Source of the DNA: Bathynomus jamesi
Lineage: Eukaryota; Arthropoda; Malacostraca; Isopoda; Cirolanidae
Reading direction: 5' to 3'
Length of the DNA: 64,000 nucleotides
Assembly: GCA_023014485.1 (NCBI GenBank)
Contig: JAJOZX010000937.1
Coordinates: 261,501 to 325,500, forward strand
Of this stretch, positions 1 to 11,339 are shown one piece after another. The notes under the pieces are model-generated. The model was not told where the DNA came from, ran no database searches, and worked only from the letters and a program-made list of their open reading frames with translations. How positions within the stretch are numbered: position 1 is the stretch's first letter; every line of letters begins with the position of its first letter. The position numbers were made by a program, and so were the translations under genes.

Positions 1-3000
1 CCTGACGAACCCTCACCAGCGACACCTGTAGCATGCGACAGTTCAAAGCGGAAGCATGATGAAGAACCCTCCACGTCAGGTATAAAGCGTGCCAGGATTG
101 CTCCGGTTGTTAGACCCCAGTAATAGAGCCCCAACCCTCTACGTCTTACGACACAACCCCCACAATAGTACCTTCCTCAAATATGCCCCATTGTTCAGTT
201 CCGGGTACTTCCTCCACAGCAGCTTCTCATACTGTGGAGGATGGTATAACATTCGAGTTGGTGCGCACCGCTACCCCACCCCTGCCCTGACTAGAAATCG
301 GTACGTGGTCAGGGTTGACCCTGGATCCCTGTATACCAACGGACTGCGGCGCGTAGTTGAACGTATTGTGGAGTTTGCCCTTCAGAACCGCGACGAACGT
401 GAAGTCCGGACGAGGTTATCCTTCAGGTTCGGGTCAGATGAGGGGGACGATTTTTGGGTAGTAATACCGTTCAGACGTTTGGCGGCTGTAGATAGAAATA
501 TCTTGGGGTATAATGCAAGCCTCTCAAAGTAGTACATCCTTCAATATGGACAACTTCATGGTAGATATTGACAGAGTATTCCGGGTTGCGGGTCATAGTG
601 CCACACCTTATACTCTTAATTTCAATTCTCCGGTTATTTACAGAAAGCATTTAAACGTCGATCGTGGTTGTGGTTTATAGCAATAATTTAGCTCATATGT
701 TCACTGTGCTAAATACTTGGACGCAAAAAATTTGGCTGCCCACGGTTGTGCAGCGTGCCCGTAAACTGGCTTCAGATTGTAAGCTTGAGTTTGAGTGTAA
801 TATGGGTCCTGAAGAACTGAGAAGGGCCGAGCAGGAAATGAATGCACGTATAGTCGTATTTGGAATGGATGATCGTCGTAGGACTGTGTATGTTTTTAAA
901 AGCAGCGTGAGAGATCGTACAAGACCTCTACTTATTTTAGGATTGTCAGGAACATCGTATCTCCCCATCCGTAACATAAGGGCTCTCTACGCCAGTTATG
1001 ATAAAAGTCGAAAATATGGAAGGCATCATGATTTGTGTAAGGGTTGTCTCGAGTTTGCTGATGATATGGTGAAACATTGTAAGGATTGCTACATGGTATG
1101 TGAGCAGTGTAAAAGCCCCAAATGTGAAAGTCGTGTAGTTGAAACCGAGAAGAGGGAATGTAATGTGTGTAGACGTACATTTTTCAATAATAAATGCTTT
1201 GAACTCCATAAATCAATTGGCACTTGCAGGAAAATGAGGATTTTAAGTGCGGTATGTTTCACATGATGGATAATTGGGGGAATTTCAAACATAAATGCGA
1301 TGAAATTCACTGTTCTACATGTCATGAAAAATATAAGGCGGATGGAGTGAAGCATGTATGTTATATGAAAGATGCTAAGCCTAAAATAGCCCTTGTATAA
1401 CCGTGTACCACGACATAGAAACTTACACGAACGCTGAAACCAAAGAGGTCATTCCACATTTACTCGTAAGTCAGACTATCTGTGATGACTGCATGGAGAT
1501 CGAGTGTGATGAGTGCCACAAATGTGGAAAACGGACAAACGTTTTTAAAACGACTGCACACGACAATTAGCGGACAAGTTCAAAAAAATGACTGTATATT
1601 CTTGTCATAATGGGGCGAAATTTGACATACAGTTACTTTATAAGGAGCTGCTTGAACACGAGTCGTCTGCGATATTTACAGGTGATCCCTTGAAAAGAGG
1701 CAACAAACTAATACAGATGCAGATAAGAGGTAATGTACAGTGTAAAGACACCCTGCTGTTCACACCTTGTAAATTAGCAAAGCTGTCCAAGGTCATGGGC
1801 GTAGCCGCTGAAGTTTCAAAAGGGTATTTTCCTTACACATTCCTCACTAACGAAACTTTGAATTACGTAGGACTACCTCCACCCAAACATTACTTTAACT
1901 ACACCAACATGAGTGATAGTGAGCGTGAAGATTTTGACCGCTACACAACAGTTTTAATGAAGCTAATCCATACAATATAGCCGATGAATGTGAACATTAT
2001 TGCGTGAATGACGTACGTGTACTTAGAGTATGCTTTCAAGCCTTTAGAAGGATGTACATAACCCGTTTCAAATGCGATCCGCTGCAAGTCGCGACCACGA
2101 TCGCCTCATTATGTTTTACAGTGTTCAAGAACTCATGCCTAAAGACACCTTAGCAATCATTCACAGAAAACCCAGTTATGGGCACAAGGCTATTTACTGG
2201 CTCATACACCTACAGCAACAGACCGGGGTATATATAAAATATGCGCAATACGGGTGAAGTACCCGTTAAGGTCAATGGTCGTGTTTTTGGGTTGACGGCC
2301 TAAGTGAGGATCCAGCCACTGGTGAGAAGACTGTGTATTCCTTTAACGGCTGCTGGTGGCATGGATGCCCGCGCGCTGAATGTGCCGTCACAGGGACCTT
2401 TATGGAATCCCCCGCCGACAGCCTCGCATGGACCCGTAACCGTGATCAACTTATAGGCTCCAGTTCACTCACAAAATCGTGTGGAGCATGAGTGATGCAC
2501 GGATGGAAACAGATGACCAGTACCGTGAAGAAATAAGGCCATCAAACGTTCAATGGTATTGGACCCCTCAAATGCAGTGGCAGTTGTTTGGAGGCGCACA
2601 AACCCATTCAAGCTATACTTTCCGCCTACGGAGGCGTGAAACTCCACTACTACGACTTCTGCTCTTTATACCCCTACGTGATGAAGAACAATCCGTACCC
2701 GTAGGTGACTGAAAAAATGGTGGGTCCCACCATACCAACTATCATGGAGTTTTCAGCTAACTTGAATGAGCGCTACTTTGGACTCTCTTTCGTAGACGTG
2801 CTCCCCCTCGCGATTTATGGATGCCGATCTTACCCGTCGTTATAGATCACAAGCTCATGTTTCCCCTGTGCGTGAAGTGTGCAGAGAGAACAACGGTGAT
2901 TGTACCATACAACCACCAGCGTAAGATCAGAGGTGTATATACAAGCCCTGAGCTGGCCCTAGCCGTTCGCCATGGGTATAGAATATTGAAGATACATGAG

Positions 3001-3951
3001 GTGTGGAGGTTTCAGAAGCTACCCAACCTTTTCACACCATATATAAACGCTTTTTGAAGGATAAAGTAGAAGCATCAGGATATCCGCGAGGGTTGATACC
3101 GAAGATGAAAAAACGGCTTATATTCAGCGTTACCGTGCCCATGAAGGTATACAGCTTGACCGATCCCAAATTGTTAAGAATCCTGGCAAGCGCTTTAGTG
3201 CAAAGTTGTGCCTAAACAGTCTTTGGGGAAATTTACACAGAATACCGGCAAAGGGAACGTCCATTTGGCAAAATTATAGTGAAGTCTGGGATTATGCCAA
3301 CGCTCCCGATAAAGAGGTTATGGCGATCGTGAATGTAGGTAATACTTACATAATAAAGTACAACATCACCGAACTGGCCACAGATACCTCACGGGTTACA
3401 AACATACCTGTAGCCAGCTTCACAACGGCCTACGCCGCATCAAACTTTGGGGTCTACTGCAGTCTCTTGGCGGAGTGCTGTACGCTGACACAGAGCGTGA
3501 TATTCACAGCGAGGGAAGGTGAATACATGCCCGCTATTGGGGAATTCCTCGGAGAGCTAACTGACGAGATCAAGGATGAGTATGGTGATGGTGCATACGC
3601 AGACTCGTTTGTGTCAACAGGGCCAAAAACCTATGGGACGGGTGAGGTAGGGATGATATGAAGTATATCGTGAAGGCTAAGGGTATCACGCTTAACCATG
3701 CGAACCGTCGAGTCGTAACTTTGACGTTGAAGGATCTAGTGTGCTTGGAAGATGAGGGTGACCAGCTACCCCAACTGACTGTGGGGACGCACAATTTTCG
3801 GGCGCAGAAACTGGGGTGTGTGAAGGAACTTAGGGGCACGAAGGTATGCCGTAACACCTATAGGAAGCGTTACCAGGTGCCTGGTACCTATGATACCGTA
3901 CCCTTTGGCTACCTTAATATTGATTGTATTTATATATATGTGTATTGTTAA
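1..3951 (+). pseudogene. pPolB: Protein-primed DNA polymerase B of Polinton A, broken
   Basis: This would replicate the element by protein-primed synthesis. Pieces in several frames follow family order. First comes a Ser/Thr/Pro-rich N-terminal part and a conserved block around 260-620. A Cys-rich zinc-binding block lies near 1030-1250 (several CxxC pairs). Exo I reads DIETYTN near 1410, and Exo II reads NGAKFD near 1610. Polymerase motif A (DFCSLYPYV) is near 2660, motif B (KLCLNSLWG) near 3206, and motif C is damaged near 3485 (YADTE instead of YADTDS). At least nine frameshifts or stops separate the pieces, so no full protein can be made. Exo II keeps its Asp, which copy B has lost. The end is placed at the stop after the conserved TVPFGY block. 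Confidence 0.88.
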
Positions 3952-4556
3952 CGATATGTTTATTTATCACGTATATTGTTTCAATTAAGGTTTATTTCTT
4001 TGCGTGCGTGCGTGTGTGTGTACAGTAAAAAGCTAAGCTCCGCCCACTGTAAGATCGGCACGTGACTCCTGCCACCACCTGAGCATATCTCTATCCCTGC
4101 GTGCTCAGTTGACCTCTGCATACCCTTGAGCAGACGTGTATTCTCCCGCGTAGAAAAAAGTAATGGCTACCTTTAATATTGCGTGTTCAACGTTTATGAA
4201 GTGGTATTCGGCAAAGTGCCAAGATGTGGTGGATACTGAAAAACTCCCTATTCCACCCTCCTTTAATACTTTTAAGGCTACATTGAGCCGTGCGAAGGAC
4301 CAAGATGTTCAAATACTCTACGGTTATTCTGGCGAGGGAATTGTTGGATTTCGTAGTACAAACGATGTATTGAAGCATCTTGTAGACCCAACCTTTATAA
4401 AAACTCACATATACCGCGAAGGAGAAGAAGCAACACGTTCAGAAGATAAGCAACGGTTATGGATAGTGAGTCTTGTTGATGAGTGGTTGACAAGCGATAT
4501 TATGTCATGTTACATCATACTGACTACTCGTACCCAACGGTTGAGAATGTAAGTCT

Positions 4557-5467
4557 TGTGGTTGGATGTCGGTAGCGGTGTCCCACAGGGTTCAGTGTTG
4601 GGCCCATTGCTATTCGTAATTTACATTAACGACATATAGGATTGACTAGCAACGTGTCAAAATTCGCGGACGATACTAAAATAGGTGGTAAGGTTGTTAA
4701 TGAGGACGATAGAAATAGGCTCCAAGACGATGTAAATAGTATTATGGAGTGGACAGATAAGTGGCAGATGCAATTTAACGTAGACAAATGTAAAGTTTTA
4801 CATATAGGTTCTCGTAACAATAATTACACTTACACGATGGATGATAGAGAGTTAGGGAGCGTTGACGAGGAAGTAGATTTAGGCGTACGCGTATTTAAGG
4901 ATTTAAATGTTAGGAACGAGTGCCTGGAATCTTGCGCAAAAGCTAATAGGATGTTAGGCTTCATAGCGCGTAATTTCGAATTTAAATCGAAGAATATTAT
5001 ATTGCCCCTTTACAAGTCCTTAGTCAGACCTCATTTAGAATACGCCATTCAGTTTTGGTGCCCGTATTTGCGTGAGGACATTGATGGTTAGAAAGGGTTC
5101 AGCGTCGTGCCACGAAACTAATTCCGTCATTGCGCAACAAGCCTTATGAAGATAGGATTAAAGAGTTAGACTTGCATTCACTCGACACTAGGAGATTAAG
5201 GGGGAGCTTATTGAAGTTTTCAACAGCGTTAATAACATCGATAACGTAAATTTCGACAAACTGTTCACTTTCGGTAATAGCAATACTCGTAATAACGGAT
5301 TTAAGTTGCGTGGCAGACGTTTCATTACTAATATCGCTAAAAACTTCTTTACGTTTAAAGTAATTGATAAATGGAATAATCTTCCCGCGTCAGTCGTTAA
5401 CTCTACCAGCGTTAATATGTTTAAGAACCGTTTAGATAGGCATTTTAAAAATATTAACGTTGTTTGA
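4557..5467 (+). pseudogene. LINE reverse transcriptase, C-terminal part, broken
   Basis: RT motifs in order: GVPQGSVLGPLLFVIYIND (near 4580-4635), then the catalytic FADDTK (near 4665), then the thumb-like WQMQFNVDKCKVLHIGS and LYKSLVRPHLEYA blocks typical of CR1/Jockey-like RTs. The endonuclease domain and the first RT motifs are missing through 5' truncation. Stops after YINDI and a frameshift after the block ending near 5091 break the frame; the C-terminal region continues in another frame to a stop at about 5467. Non-functional fossil. The CR1 assignment rests on motif resemblance and the 3' terminus. Confidence 0.8.
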
Positions 5468-6037
5468 AATAAAAAAAAACAATTAGCAACAGGAGCTCTG
5501 GGGGTGGTGGTCGAGGATGAGTCTGTTGAGGATAATGCCAGCTTGTGACATGCCAGCTTGTGACATGCCAGCGTCTGATGCCAGCAATAAAAAAAAAATT
5601 GACTAACACGAACGTAGATGTAGCTCGTAGCGTAAACTAACCCACTTTTTGTTGTACTCTACCTACTTTTTTTTCCCTCCTTACTTGCATGTCTGTAACT
5701 CTCTTTCCTTGCATGTCTGTAGTTTGCATGGTATGACAGTGAGTTAAGACTGTGTTTGCATGGTTTGTCAGCGTTCTTATTTTACTTATTTTCATCTTTT
5801 ACCCCTTTCCTATTCTCCAACTATTTTTCCGACTTGTTGGCAGTGACCGGCGGATGATAATGGTGAGTCTTTTTTCTCTTTTTCTGAATGAATGTTAACC
5901 CACGAGTGATAGGTGTTGCTACTTACTTAACCCCTTATTCTCTTCTCTTAACCCCCTACTCTTTCCTTTCTCTCGGGCTAACCTTAGAGTGGACCTTAGG
6001 GTCTTTGTTAGCCTTAGCTTCTGTAGATCTGTAGATC
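4557..6037 (+). mobile_element. 5'-truncated CR1-like non-LTR retrotransposon (LINE)
   Basis: The insertion is defined by comparison with Polinton B, where the same gene is uninterrupted: sequence leaves the Polinton after GTAAGTCTTGT at about 4556 and rejoins it at GAATCTTAAG near 6041. The first 0.9 kb encodes the C-terminal half of a reverse transcriptase and the remaining 0.55 kb is a 3' UTR. There is no poly(A) tail. The last bases are two tandem copies of TGTAGATC (6022-6037), the kind of short tandem 3' terminus seen in CR1-type LINEs. 5' truncation is typical of this class. Confidence 0.8.
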
Positions 6038-6860
6038 ATTGAGAATCTTAAGTATTTTACCACTATATTAATATATACCATGACGAGGTTTGTAGTGAAG
6101 TTGTGGCTAATGGCCTGTGTGAGTTTTTAACAGACTTTGGAGAGGAGTATCGCTTGTTAAACAAAAAGGATAAATATGGGCATATGTTTCTCTCAAATAG
6201 TGCACCGGATTGTGAAGATGTTTAGTTTGTGGAAAGGAACGTCTGGTGAGTGATAAAACATTAAAGCCTGTATTGCTTCATGTAGCGGAAAATTCTGTTT
6301 GTCCAGGGGCACAAGTGTTCGAACAAGCCTGTACACGCTTCAGCAGTTTATGGTGTGACTCGCTCCCTCTAGCGAGCCGCCCACCCGTGTACCTCACCCC
6401 TCCGAAACACAGGAGTTCGAACAAACCCGTACACTTTTCATCAGCGTGATTCACTCCGCCCGTCGAGCCGATCCGTCCACCTGTGGCTCATAGCCATCTC
6501 AGAGCTTGAACCGAGTAGACGTGCGAATACGATGGAACTTCCTTTGAGAAGCATTCTCAATGCCTCGTACGATGTCTCTGTGACGAAGTCATTGCGCGTG
6601 TTCAGGCGTGAAACCAGCACCATTAACTCTGTACTTGAAACGATTTGCAGGCAAGCAAACTTTGGTAAACGTAGTTATTTATTTAAGTGTTGAGGAGATG
6701 AATAGAGTCTTCGTGATAGTTGAGAAGTGGGGAGAGGACCGTTATAAACTACCGCAGATGTAGGTACAAGAGAGAACAGATTAGTGACGCCCCCGCCCCT
6801 CATATGCCGTTTTTGCACGTCGTGATAAATAACGAAGCCATGCATTGATATACGACTGAT
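6038..6860 (+). other. Middle section of the Polinton gene retained in A but deleted from B
   Basis: After the LINE the Polinton gene resumes (LLNKKDKYGHMFLSN), matches B up to about 6221, then runs on for about 660 bp that B lacks before homology returns at about 6882. Within this extra stretch, coding-like segments are visible (6246-6440 and about 6500-6690, for instance VFRRETSTINSVLE). That favours deletion in B over insertion in A. No transposon ends flank it. Confidence 0.55.
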
Positions 6861-7248
6861 GTGGAAGAAGCCTCTGATAATAACGTTCTTGTCCCTACGC
6901 GAAACCGTTTCATCCTTGACAGAATGTTTGAAATCGTAGGATTCCGCAAGCTGAAGCCTATATTACACGCCCGTACTACGGATATGATTTATTTTGACAC
7001 GGTTCTTGAATACGCATACAACGCTCTGCTGCACAGATTTATTGAGTGTAGGAATGAACAAGGCGAGAATGGTCTAGAGCTGGATGCATATTTAAAAGAT
7101 TCAGATTCTTCGAAATATCATGAACTTTGGTACAAAGCACTTGAGCGGTACAGAGCAGAGCTTGCCTACACTGTTCACCCTGAAGAGCTGTACTTCTGTA
7201 TAATGAATAGCTGTCGTTACGACTTAGAAGATTATTTCAATTGCCGCT

Positions 7249-7607
7249 ATGCAGAGTGAAGAAGAGTTCACGATTGAAAAGCTCGAGACGGTAAGAAAAA
7301 ACCCTCGATTGGAAAGGAGTGTTTATACCTTGTATTTAATAATGATGTTGTGGTTAACGATGACCTCTTTCTGCGTGCTTTTGATTGTATTCTAGTCGTG
7401 TTTAAAGATAACTTGCCAACCGAATGTAAAGTGGGCACAAAAATAGTATTGAACGATATGAAAGCCATTTATGTCGAGTATAGGCATCCGTATAACTTGA
7501 ACGGTGAAGTGTTGCTTGGACGGTTTTACCGTGCAGTGCGAAGTAATAACGATGTGAATGTAGATTCGATTACGTGAGAGTTTAGCGTTTTGTACCGTAG
7601 AACATAG
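7249..7607 (+). pseudogene. Small conserved gene at the polymerase end of Polinton A
   Basis: About 118 residues, function unknown. The start ATG at 7249 overlaps the stop of the preceding gene by 11 bases, the same arrangement as in copy B. The body carries CKVGTKIVLND and AIYVEYR, shared with B. A frameshift near 7315 and a nonsense TGA at 7575-7577 (Cys codon in B) break it. The conserved tail EFSVL and a final stop TAG at 7605-7607 follow. It is the last recognisable gene before the AT-rich end of the element. Confidence 0.65.
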
Positions 7608-7621
7608 AGTATTTTGATGTC

Positions 7622-7637
7622 TATTTATTTATTTAAT

Positions 7638-7698
<61 letters not shown>

Positions 7699-7817
7699 CC
7701 TGTACTACTAATATGCAGTTGATTATACGTTTCGTATATTATTATTTTCAATATATTTAATTATTTAATATAACCCGTAGAACATAAAGTATTTTGTTGT
7801 ATATTTATTTATTTAAT

Positions 7818-7874
<57 letters not shown>

Positions 7875-8240
7875 CTGTACTAATATGCAATTGATTATGC
7901 GTTTCGTCTATTATTATTTTCAATATATTTAATTATTTAATATAACTCTATATATATTTTTTTTCCTGTACTAATATATTGATGGTTATACTACAACGTT
8001 TTGTATATTATTGATTATATATTCATCGTCCGTATTTCTTATGCTATTATTATTTTTGATCATATATATTCCATTGTATATTTATTTTGATATATTCATC
8101 GTTCGTATTTCTTATGCTATTATTATTTTTGATCATATATATTCCATTGTATATTTATTTTCTATATATTTCTGATTCCATTAATTCGTCTAAATAAACA
8201 GAATGATGTAATGTTGTTTTATTTAATTCTTTTGGTTGTA
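7622..8240. repeat. AT-rich terminal zone of Polinton A with tandem duplications
   Basis: Two long (TA)n tracts (about 7640-7696 and 7828-7871) are embedded in a unit of about 180 bp present twice (each contains TTCCTGTACTA, TTTCGT and TTTAATTATTTAATATAAC). A second direct duplication of about 70 bp covers about 8020-8090 and 8091-8160 (ATTCATCGTCCGTATTTCTT). Related phrases (CTGTACTAATAT, TTAATTCGTCTAAATAAACAG) recur inverted beside Polinton B at 11320-11440 and 13750-13970, so this is probably element-terminal or shared flanking sequence. No gene. Confidence 0.65.
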
Positions 8241-8261
8241 CACGGCATGTAATTATATCAA

Positions 8262-8575
8262 TTGGCTGGCTTCCAAAACTGATTTCTAAACCAACTGTAA
8301 AGAATATATGCATTAATTAAATAAATAACGCTATCTGGCAACTCAACCTGTACACCTGAACAAGCCATTTACACCCTCTAAGCCAACTGGCTGTTTAAGT
8401 CAGAATATGTGCTTTAGTTAAATAAATAGCGCAATCTGGCAACTCAACCTGTACACCTGAACAAGCCATTAACGCCTTCTAAATCAACTGGCTGGATAAG
8501 CCGGAATATATGCTTTAATTAAATAAATAGCGCAATCTGGCAGCTCAGCCACATACGCCAACTGGCTGATTAGGA
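8262..8575. repeat. Three diverged tandem units of about 115 bp
   Basis: Each unit contains TTAATTAAATAAATAGCGC, then AATCTGGCAACTCAACC, then CTGTACACCTGAACAAGCC and AACTGGCTG. Units begin near 8310, 8412 and 8516; the last is partial. The same motif set appears in reverse orientation at 10835-11330 next to Polinton B, which makes it a marker of the tail-to-tail A/B arrangement. No coding potential. Confidence 0.7.
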
Positions 8576-8762
8576 ACATGCGTGCTTATTGTACCAGCAA
8601 AACTCAACAAGTATCACGCACGAACACTGAAACACAAACACAAACGTATAAATTTTAAAATATATATGATTGAGTATATATATATAAGGCTTGGTTTATT
8701 GGTAAACAATAAGTTTACCAATATATATATAAAATATACTGCACACACATATGTATTATGTA

Positions 8763-9389
8763 CAGGGTGTCCCAGAATTAACTATGTATTTCAATGAAAT
8801 CGGACAAATTTTTTAAAAACACACTTTTATTTATGTTTATCATGTTTAATATGTGTTAAAAATGTATAAATTTCTAAATTTTTTTCATAATTTTATTTTC
8901 ATACTTTTTTCATTATCTGGTCCAATGAAAGACCGTCTGAAGTCATAGAATGGCAAAGAGACTCTCCAAAAGTTGACGTGTGGCTTGGAATGACCAAATC
9001 CAAAATTTATGGTGCTCCATCTTGTTGAAACACAACATTATCAAGAATGCCATCATCAAGAAGCTGTGGTTCGAGAAACTGCTGAAGCATATCAAGGTAG
9101 ACGGTACCTGTTACAGTTGCTACCGCAAAGAAGAATGGGCCATAAATTTTGGATTTGGTCATTCCAAGCCACACGTTAACTTTTGGAGAGTCTCTTTGCC
9201 ATTCTATGACTTCAGACGGTCTTTCATTGGACCAGATAATGAAAAAATTATGAAAATAAAATTATGAAAAAAATTTAGAAATTTATACATTTTTAACACA
9301 TATTAAACATGATAAACATAAATAAAAGTGTGTTTTTAAAAAATTTGTCCGATTTCATTGAAATAGATAGTTAATTCTGGGACACCCTG
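8763..9389 (-). mobile_element. Fold-back derivative of a DD41D mariner-like transposon
   Basis: Both ends read CAGGGTGTCCCAGAATTAAC (inverted) between TA dinucleotides. The arms are not short TIRs: about 245 bp on the left (8763-9011) is an almost perfect inverted copy of the right end (9148-9389). The unpaired centre, read on -, encodes a transposase scrap (VYLDMLQQFLEPQLL, VFQQDGAP) closely similar to the DD41D element at 35144-35792. The protein is cut just after the second catalytic Asp. It therefore cannot encode an active enzyme but could form a long hairpin. Confidence 0.85.
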
Positions 9390-9745
9390 TATATAAATAT
9401 CCATAGGTATATATATACCCTAAGACATATAACAAACTTATAAACAATGTGAAACACAACAAAACAAAGAAATGTTTTAGAACACCCCATCCACAGAAAA
9501 ACACTTGTTTCTCTCAAGCGAGCTAGCGTAGAACTAATAAATTCCAGGGGATGACTCACTGAGAATAATTAGAAAGCTGCCAGAAGTACCATGTCAGTCA
9601 GTGTTGCCAACTGTAATTAACAAGAATTTTGTATTTTTTACATGCGAAAAAGGTGTTCTGCTTGTTGCAGAAAATTTTTGATTTTTCTGAAATCAGCAAG
9701 GTTGATTGTACAAAACCTGAAATGTGCCTCCAGATCGCTCATGAC
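9390..9745. other. Intergenic, nothing recognised
   Basis: AT-rich sequence without a convincing reading frame, repeat or promoter. It lies near the centre of the tail-to-tail A/B arrangement. Confidence 0.4.
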
Positions 9746-9746
9746 G

Positions 9747-10562
9747 CTATAAGCTAGTGTTTATATCCTGACGGCCGCGCGTGCCCCTCCTTCGGTGGGA
9801 GGGGGTGGAACTGCGCACAGAGCGAGGTGTTTGAGTAATCGAACGCCTCTCCCCTGCAGTGGGAGGTAGGGAAGAGGGCAATGATGCCTCGTCTCTTGGC
9901 ATTGGACAGTCCCTGTTCCTCATTGTGAAATCGGGAGCAGGGGTCCTTTCCTGAACGAGAGGGGGGTTGACCGCTTCCTCTGCACGCTGCGTTTCCACCC
10001 CACCTTCAGAGGGGGGGAGTTGTGCGCGGGGAATTCGTTTCCCTCGCTGCCCGACGCGCTTCTTGGAGATCTGACTTGCTGAACTACTTCCAAGTAACTG
10101 GGCTTTGGGAGGAGCGTCTCTTTCAACGCATCTAACTCTGACCGGAATTGTTCTAGCGAAATCGCATTTTTCTGATTTGACACCACGTGTCGGTGTTTCA
10201 GTTCAACTATCGACATTTGTACCTAATTTTACTGTTTGAGGAGAAACGAGACGTCTACGTCACCCATAGAGATCACCGATATTCTATGGAAATTAGTAAC
10301 GTAAAGGTAATATTGTTCTCATTATCCCGGAGGGTCGACACTTTATTTATAATGTCTTTTAGGGTATTCTCGTGTCGAGAATTACTTCCACGAGTTGGGA
10401 GGGTAGCACTGAACAGGGTGTTTAACTGTACCCTCGCATGTTCTATTTCTTCTGAATCATAAAAATCATGACAGACAGATATGAGAAGGTCTGACCTAAT
10501 ATGTTCTACTTTGTCAAATATAAAACATAACAAAGGATTTTCTACAAGATTTTCAGCAGACG
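9747..10562 (-). pseudogene. Retroelement ORF1-like protein fragment
   Basis: Three overlapping frames on - (10562-10273, 10216-9920, 9998-9747) read as one decayed protein. The N-terminal block (FIFDKVEHIRS, then ISVCHDFYDSEEIEHARVQL) resembles an N-terminal ORF1-like protein common in invertebrate retroelements. It is followed by a helical, charged segment (LEQFRSELDALKETLL) and a Ser/Pro/Arg-rich tail. Frameshifts lie near 10275 and 9960. The region is GC-rich compared with its surroundings, a sign of separate origin. The leader repeat at 10570-10830 lies immediately upstream on the same strand and could be its 5' region. The family assignment is from memory of motif style only. Confidence 0.45.
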
Positions 10563-10569
10563 ACCCCAG

Positions 10570-10880
10570 TAGTGTGGGCGCAAAATGCCAGAGTGCAGAA
10601 ATGTTACGTAATGTTGCAAGAGTGTCAACCCCCAACCCCCTTTGTTGCAAGAGTGTCATCCCCCACCCCCCCTTTGTTGCCAACCCCAAATTGAGGTTGC
10701 AAAGTTTCTTTGGGGGAGAAGATGGGAAGGCCTCACCCCCCAAAGGGGCACAGAGAGAGGAGGAAGGGAGCAGGTGTTCGTCCGACAGCTGTCAGACGCA
10801 TATGACTCCTCCAGCCACCCTGTTGCTCTCTTATAGACCCCTAATCAGCCAGTTGGCTGAGTTGCCAGATAGCGCCATGT
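10570..10880 (-). repeat. GC-rich leader-like repeat R, copy 1
   Basis: On -, a TATA-like TCTATAAGAGAGC is followed by CATATGCGTCTGACAGCTGTC, a purine-rich tract, a CCCCTTTGGGGGGTGAGGCC block, and tandem units of TTGCAACAAAGGGGGTTGGG. It then runs into the ORF1-like fragment. The same ordered blocks recur at 35990-36357 (-) and 39183-39560 (+). The arrangement suggests the promoter and 5' UTR of a retroelement, but no LTR or polymerase was found with it. Confidence 0.65.
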
Positions 10881-11330
10881 ATTTAATTATTCCTTATATT
10901 CAGCCATTTGGCTGCTGATTTGTCAGATATCGCCATGTATTTATTTACTCCTTATATTAATGTTGGCTTAGATTGTTAAGTTGCCAGTTCGCGCTATGTA
11001 TTTAATTAAAGTATATATTATTCAGCCATGGCGAGCGGGCGCCACAGCCAGTTGGCTTAGAAGGCTGAGTTGCCAGATAGCGCCATATATTTAATTATTC
11101 CTTATATTATTCAACCATTTGGCTGTTGAGTTGCCAGATAGCATTTTAATTGTTCAGGTATACCTTATTAGGGAGAGTTGCTGAATACCACCATATATTT
11201 TAATTTTTATTATGGGGAGTTGCTAAATACCACCATTTATTTTAATTGATATGAGGATAGTTGTCAGGTACCACCATTTATTTTAATTTTTATTTATAGT
11301 ATGGATATAATCGTGTTCAAGGAATAAATA
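10835..11330. repeat. Inverted counterpart of the 115-bp repeat array
   Basis: Four to five diverged units carry CAGCCA(G/T)TTGGCT, GAGTTGCCAGATAGCGCCAT and TATTTAATTATTCC, the reverse complement of blocks at 8262-8575. It lies beside the polymerase end of Polinton B, as the other array lies beside Polinton A. No gene. Confidence 0.65.
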
Positions 11331-11339
11331 AAACACCAA

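Larger units (their letters stand above)
4163..7259 (+). pseudogene. Conserved Polinton gene downstream of pPolB, split by a LINE
   Basis: Function not recognised. It starts MATFNIACSTFMKWYS at 4163, matching copy B (15299 leftwards), and is interrupted at about 4557 by a CR1-like LINE. It resumes at 6038 and ends with TGA at 7257-7259. Without the LINE it would be roughly 540 residues, minus small frame errors (a frameshift near 4500, a stop near 6223). Residues coded from 6862 on (PTRNRFILDRMFEIVGF) are strongly conserved in B. The stretch 6222-6882 is absent from B, so this copy shows a longer form of the gene. No transmembrane segment or known catalytic motif is visible. The stop overlaps the start of the next gene (ATGCAGAGTGA), as in B. 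Confidence 0.7.
1..8240 (+). mobile_element. Polinton/Maverick copy A, polymerase half (truncated by window edge)
   Basis: Polintons are self-synthesising DNA transposons or endogenous virus-like elements with a protein-primed polymerase and a capsid module. Here a broken pPolB is followed by two conserved downstream genes in the same order as copy B at 19673-13975 on the other strand. The start lies inside the 5' coding part of pPolB, so the capsid module would lie to the left, outside the window. The right end fades into AT-rich repeats after 7607; no clean terminal inverted repeat or target duplication was found. It carries a LINE insertion at 4557-6037. Confidence 0.85.

Noticed and set aside
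932..1355. Antisense open frames opposite the zinc region of pPolB
   Set aside because: Shadows of the conserved + strand polymerase coding; the same applies to frames at 17024-17569 and 18160-18609 opposite copy B.
7640..7871. Polinton terminal inverted repeats in the TA-rich zone
   Set aside because: The similarity between ends is only low-complexity TA sequence; no matching unique sequence was found at the capsid-side ends.
10187..10918. Plus-strand frames over the ORF1-like fragment and repeat R
   Set aside because: The conserved protein motifs read on the minus strand; plus frames are shadows or repeat-derived.
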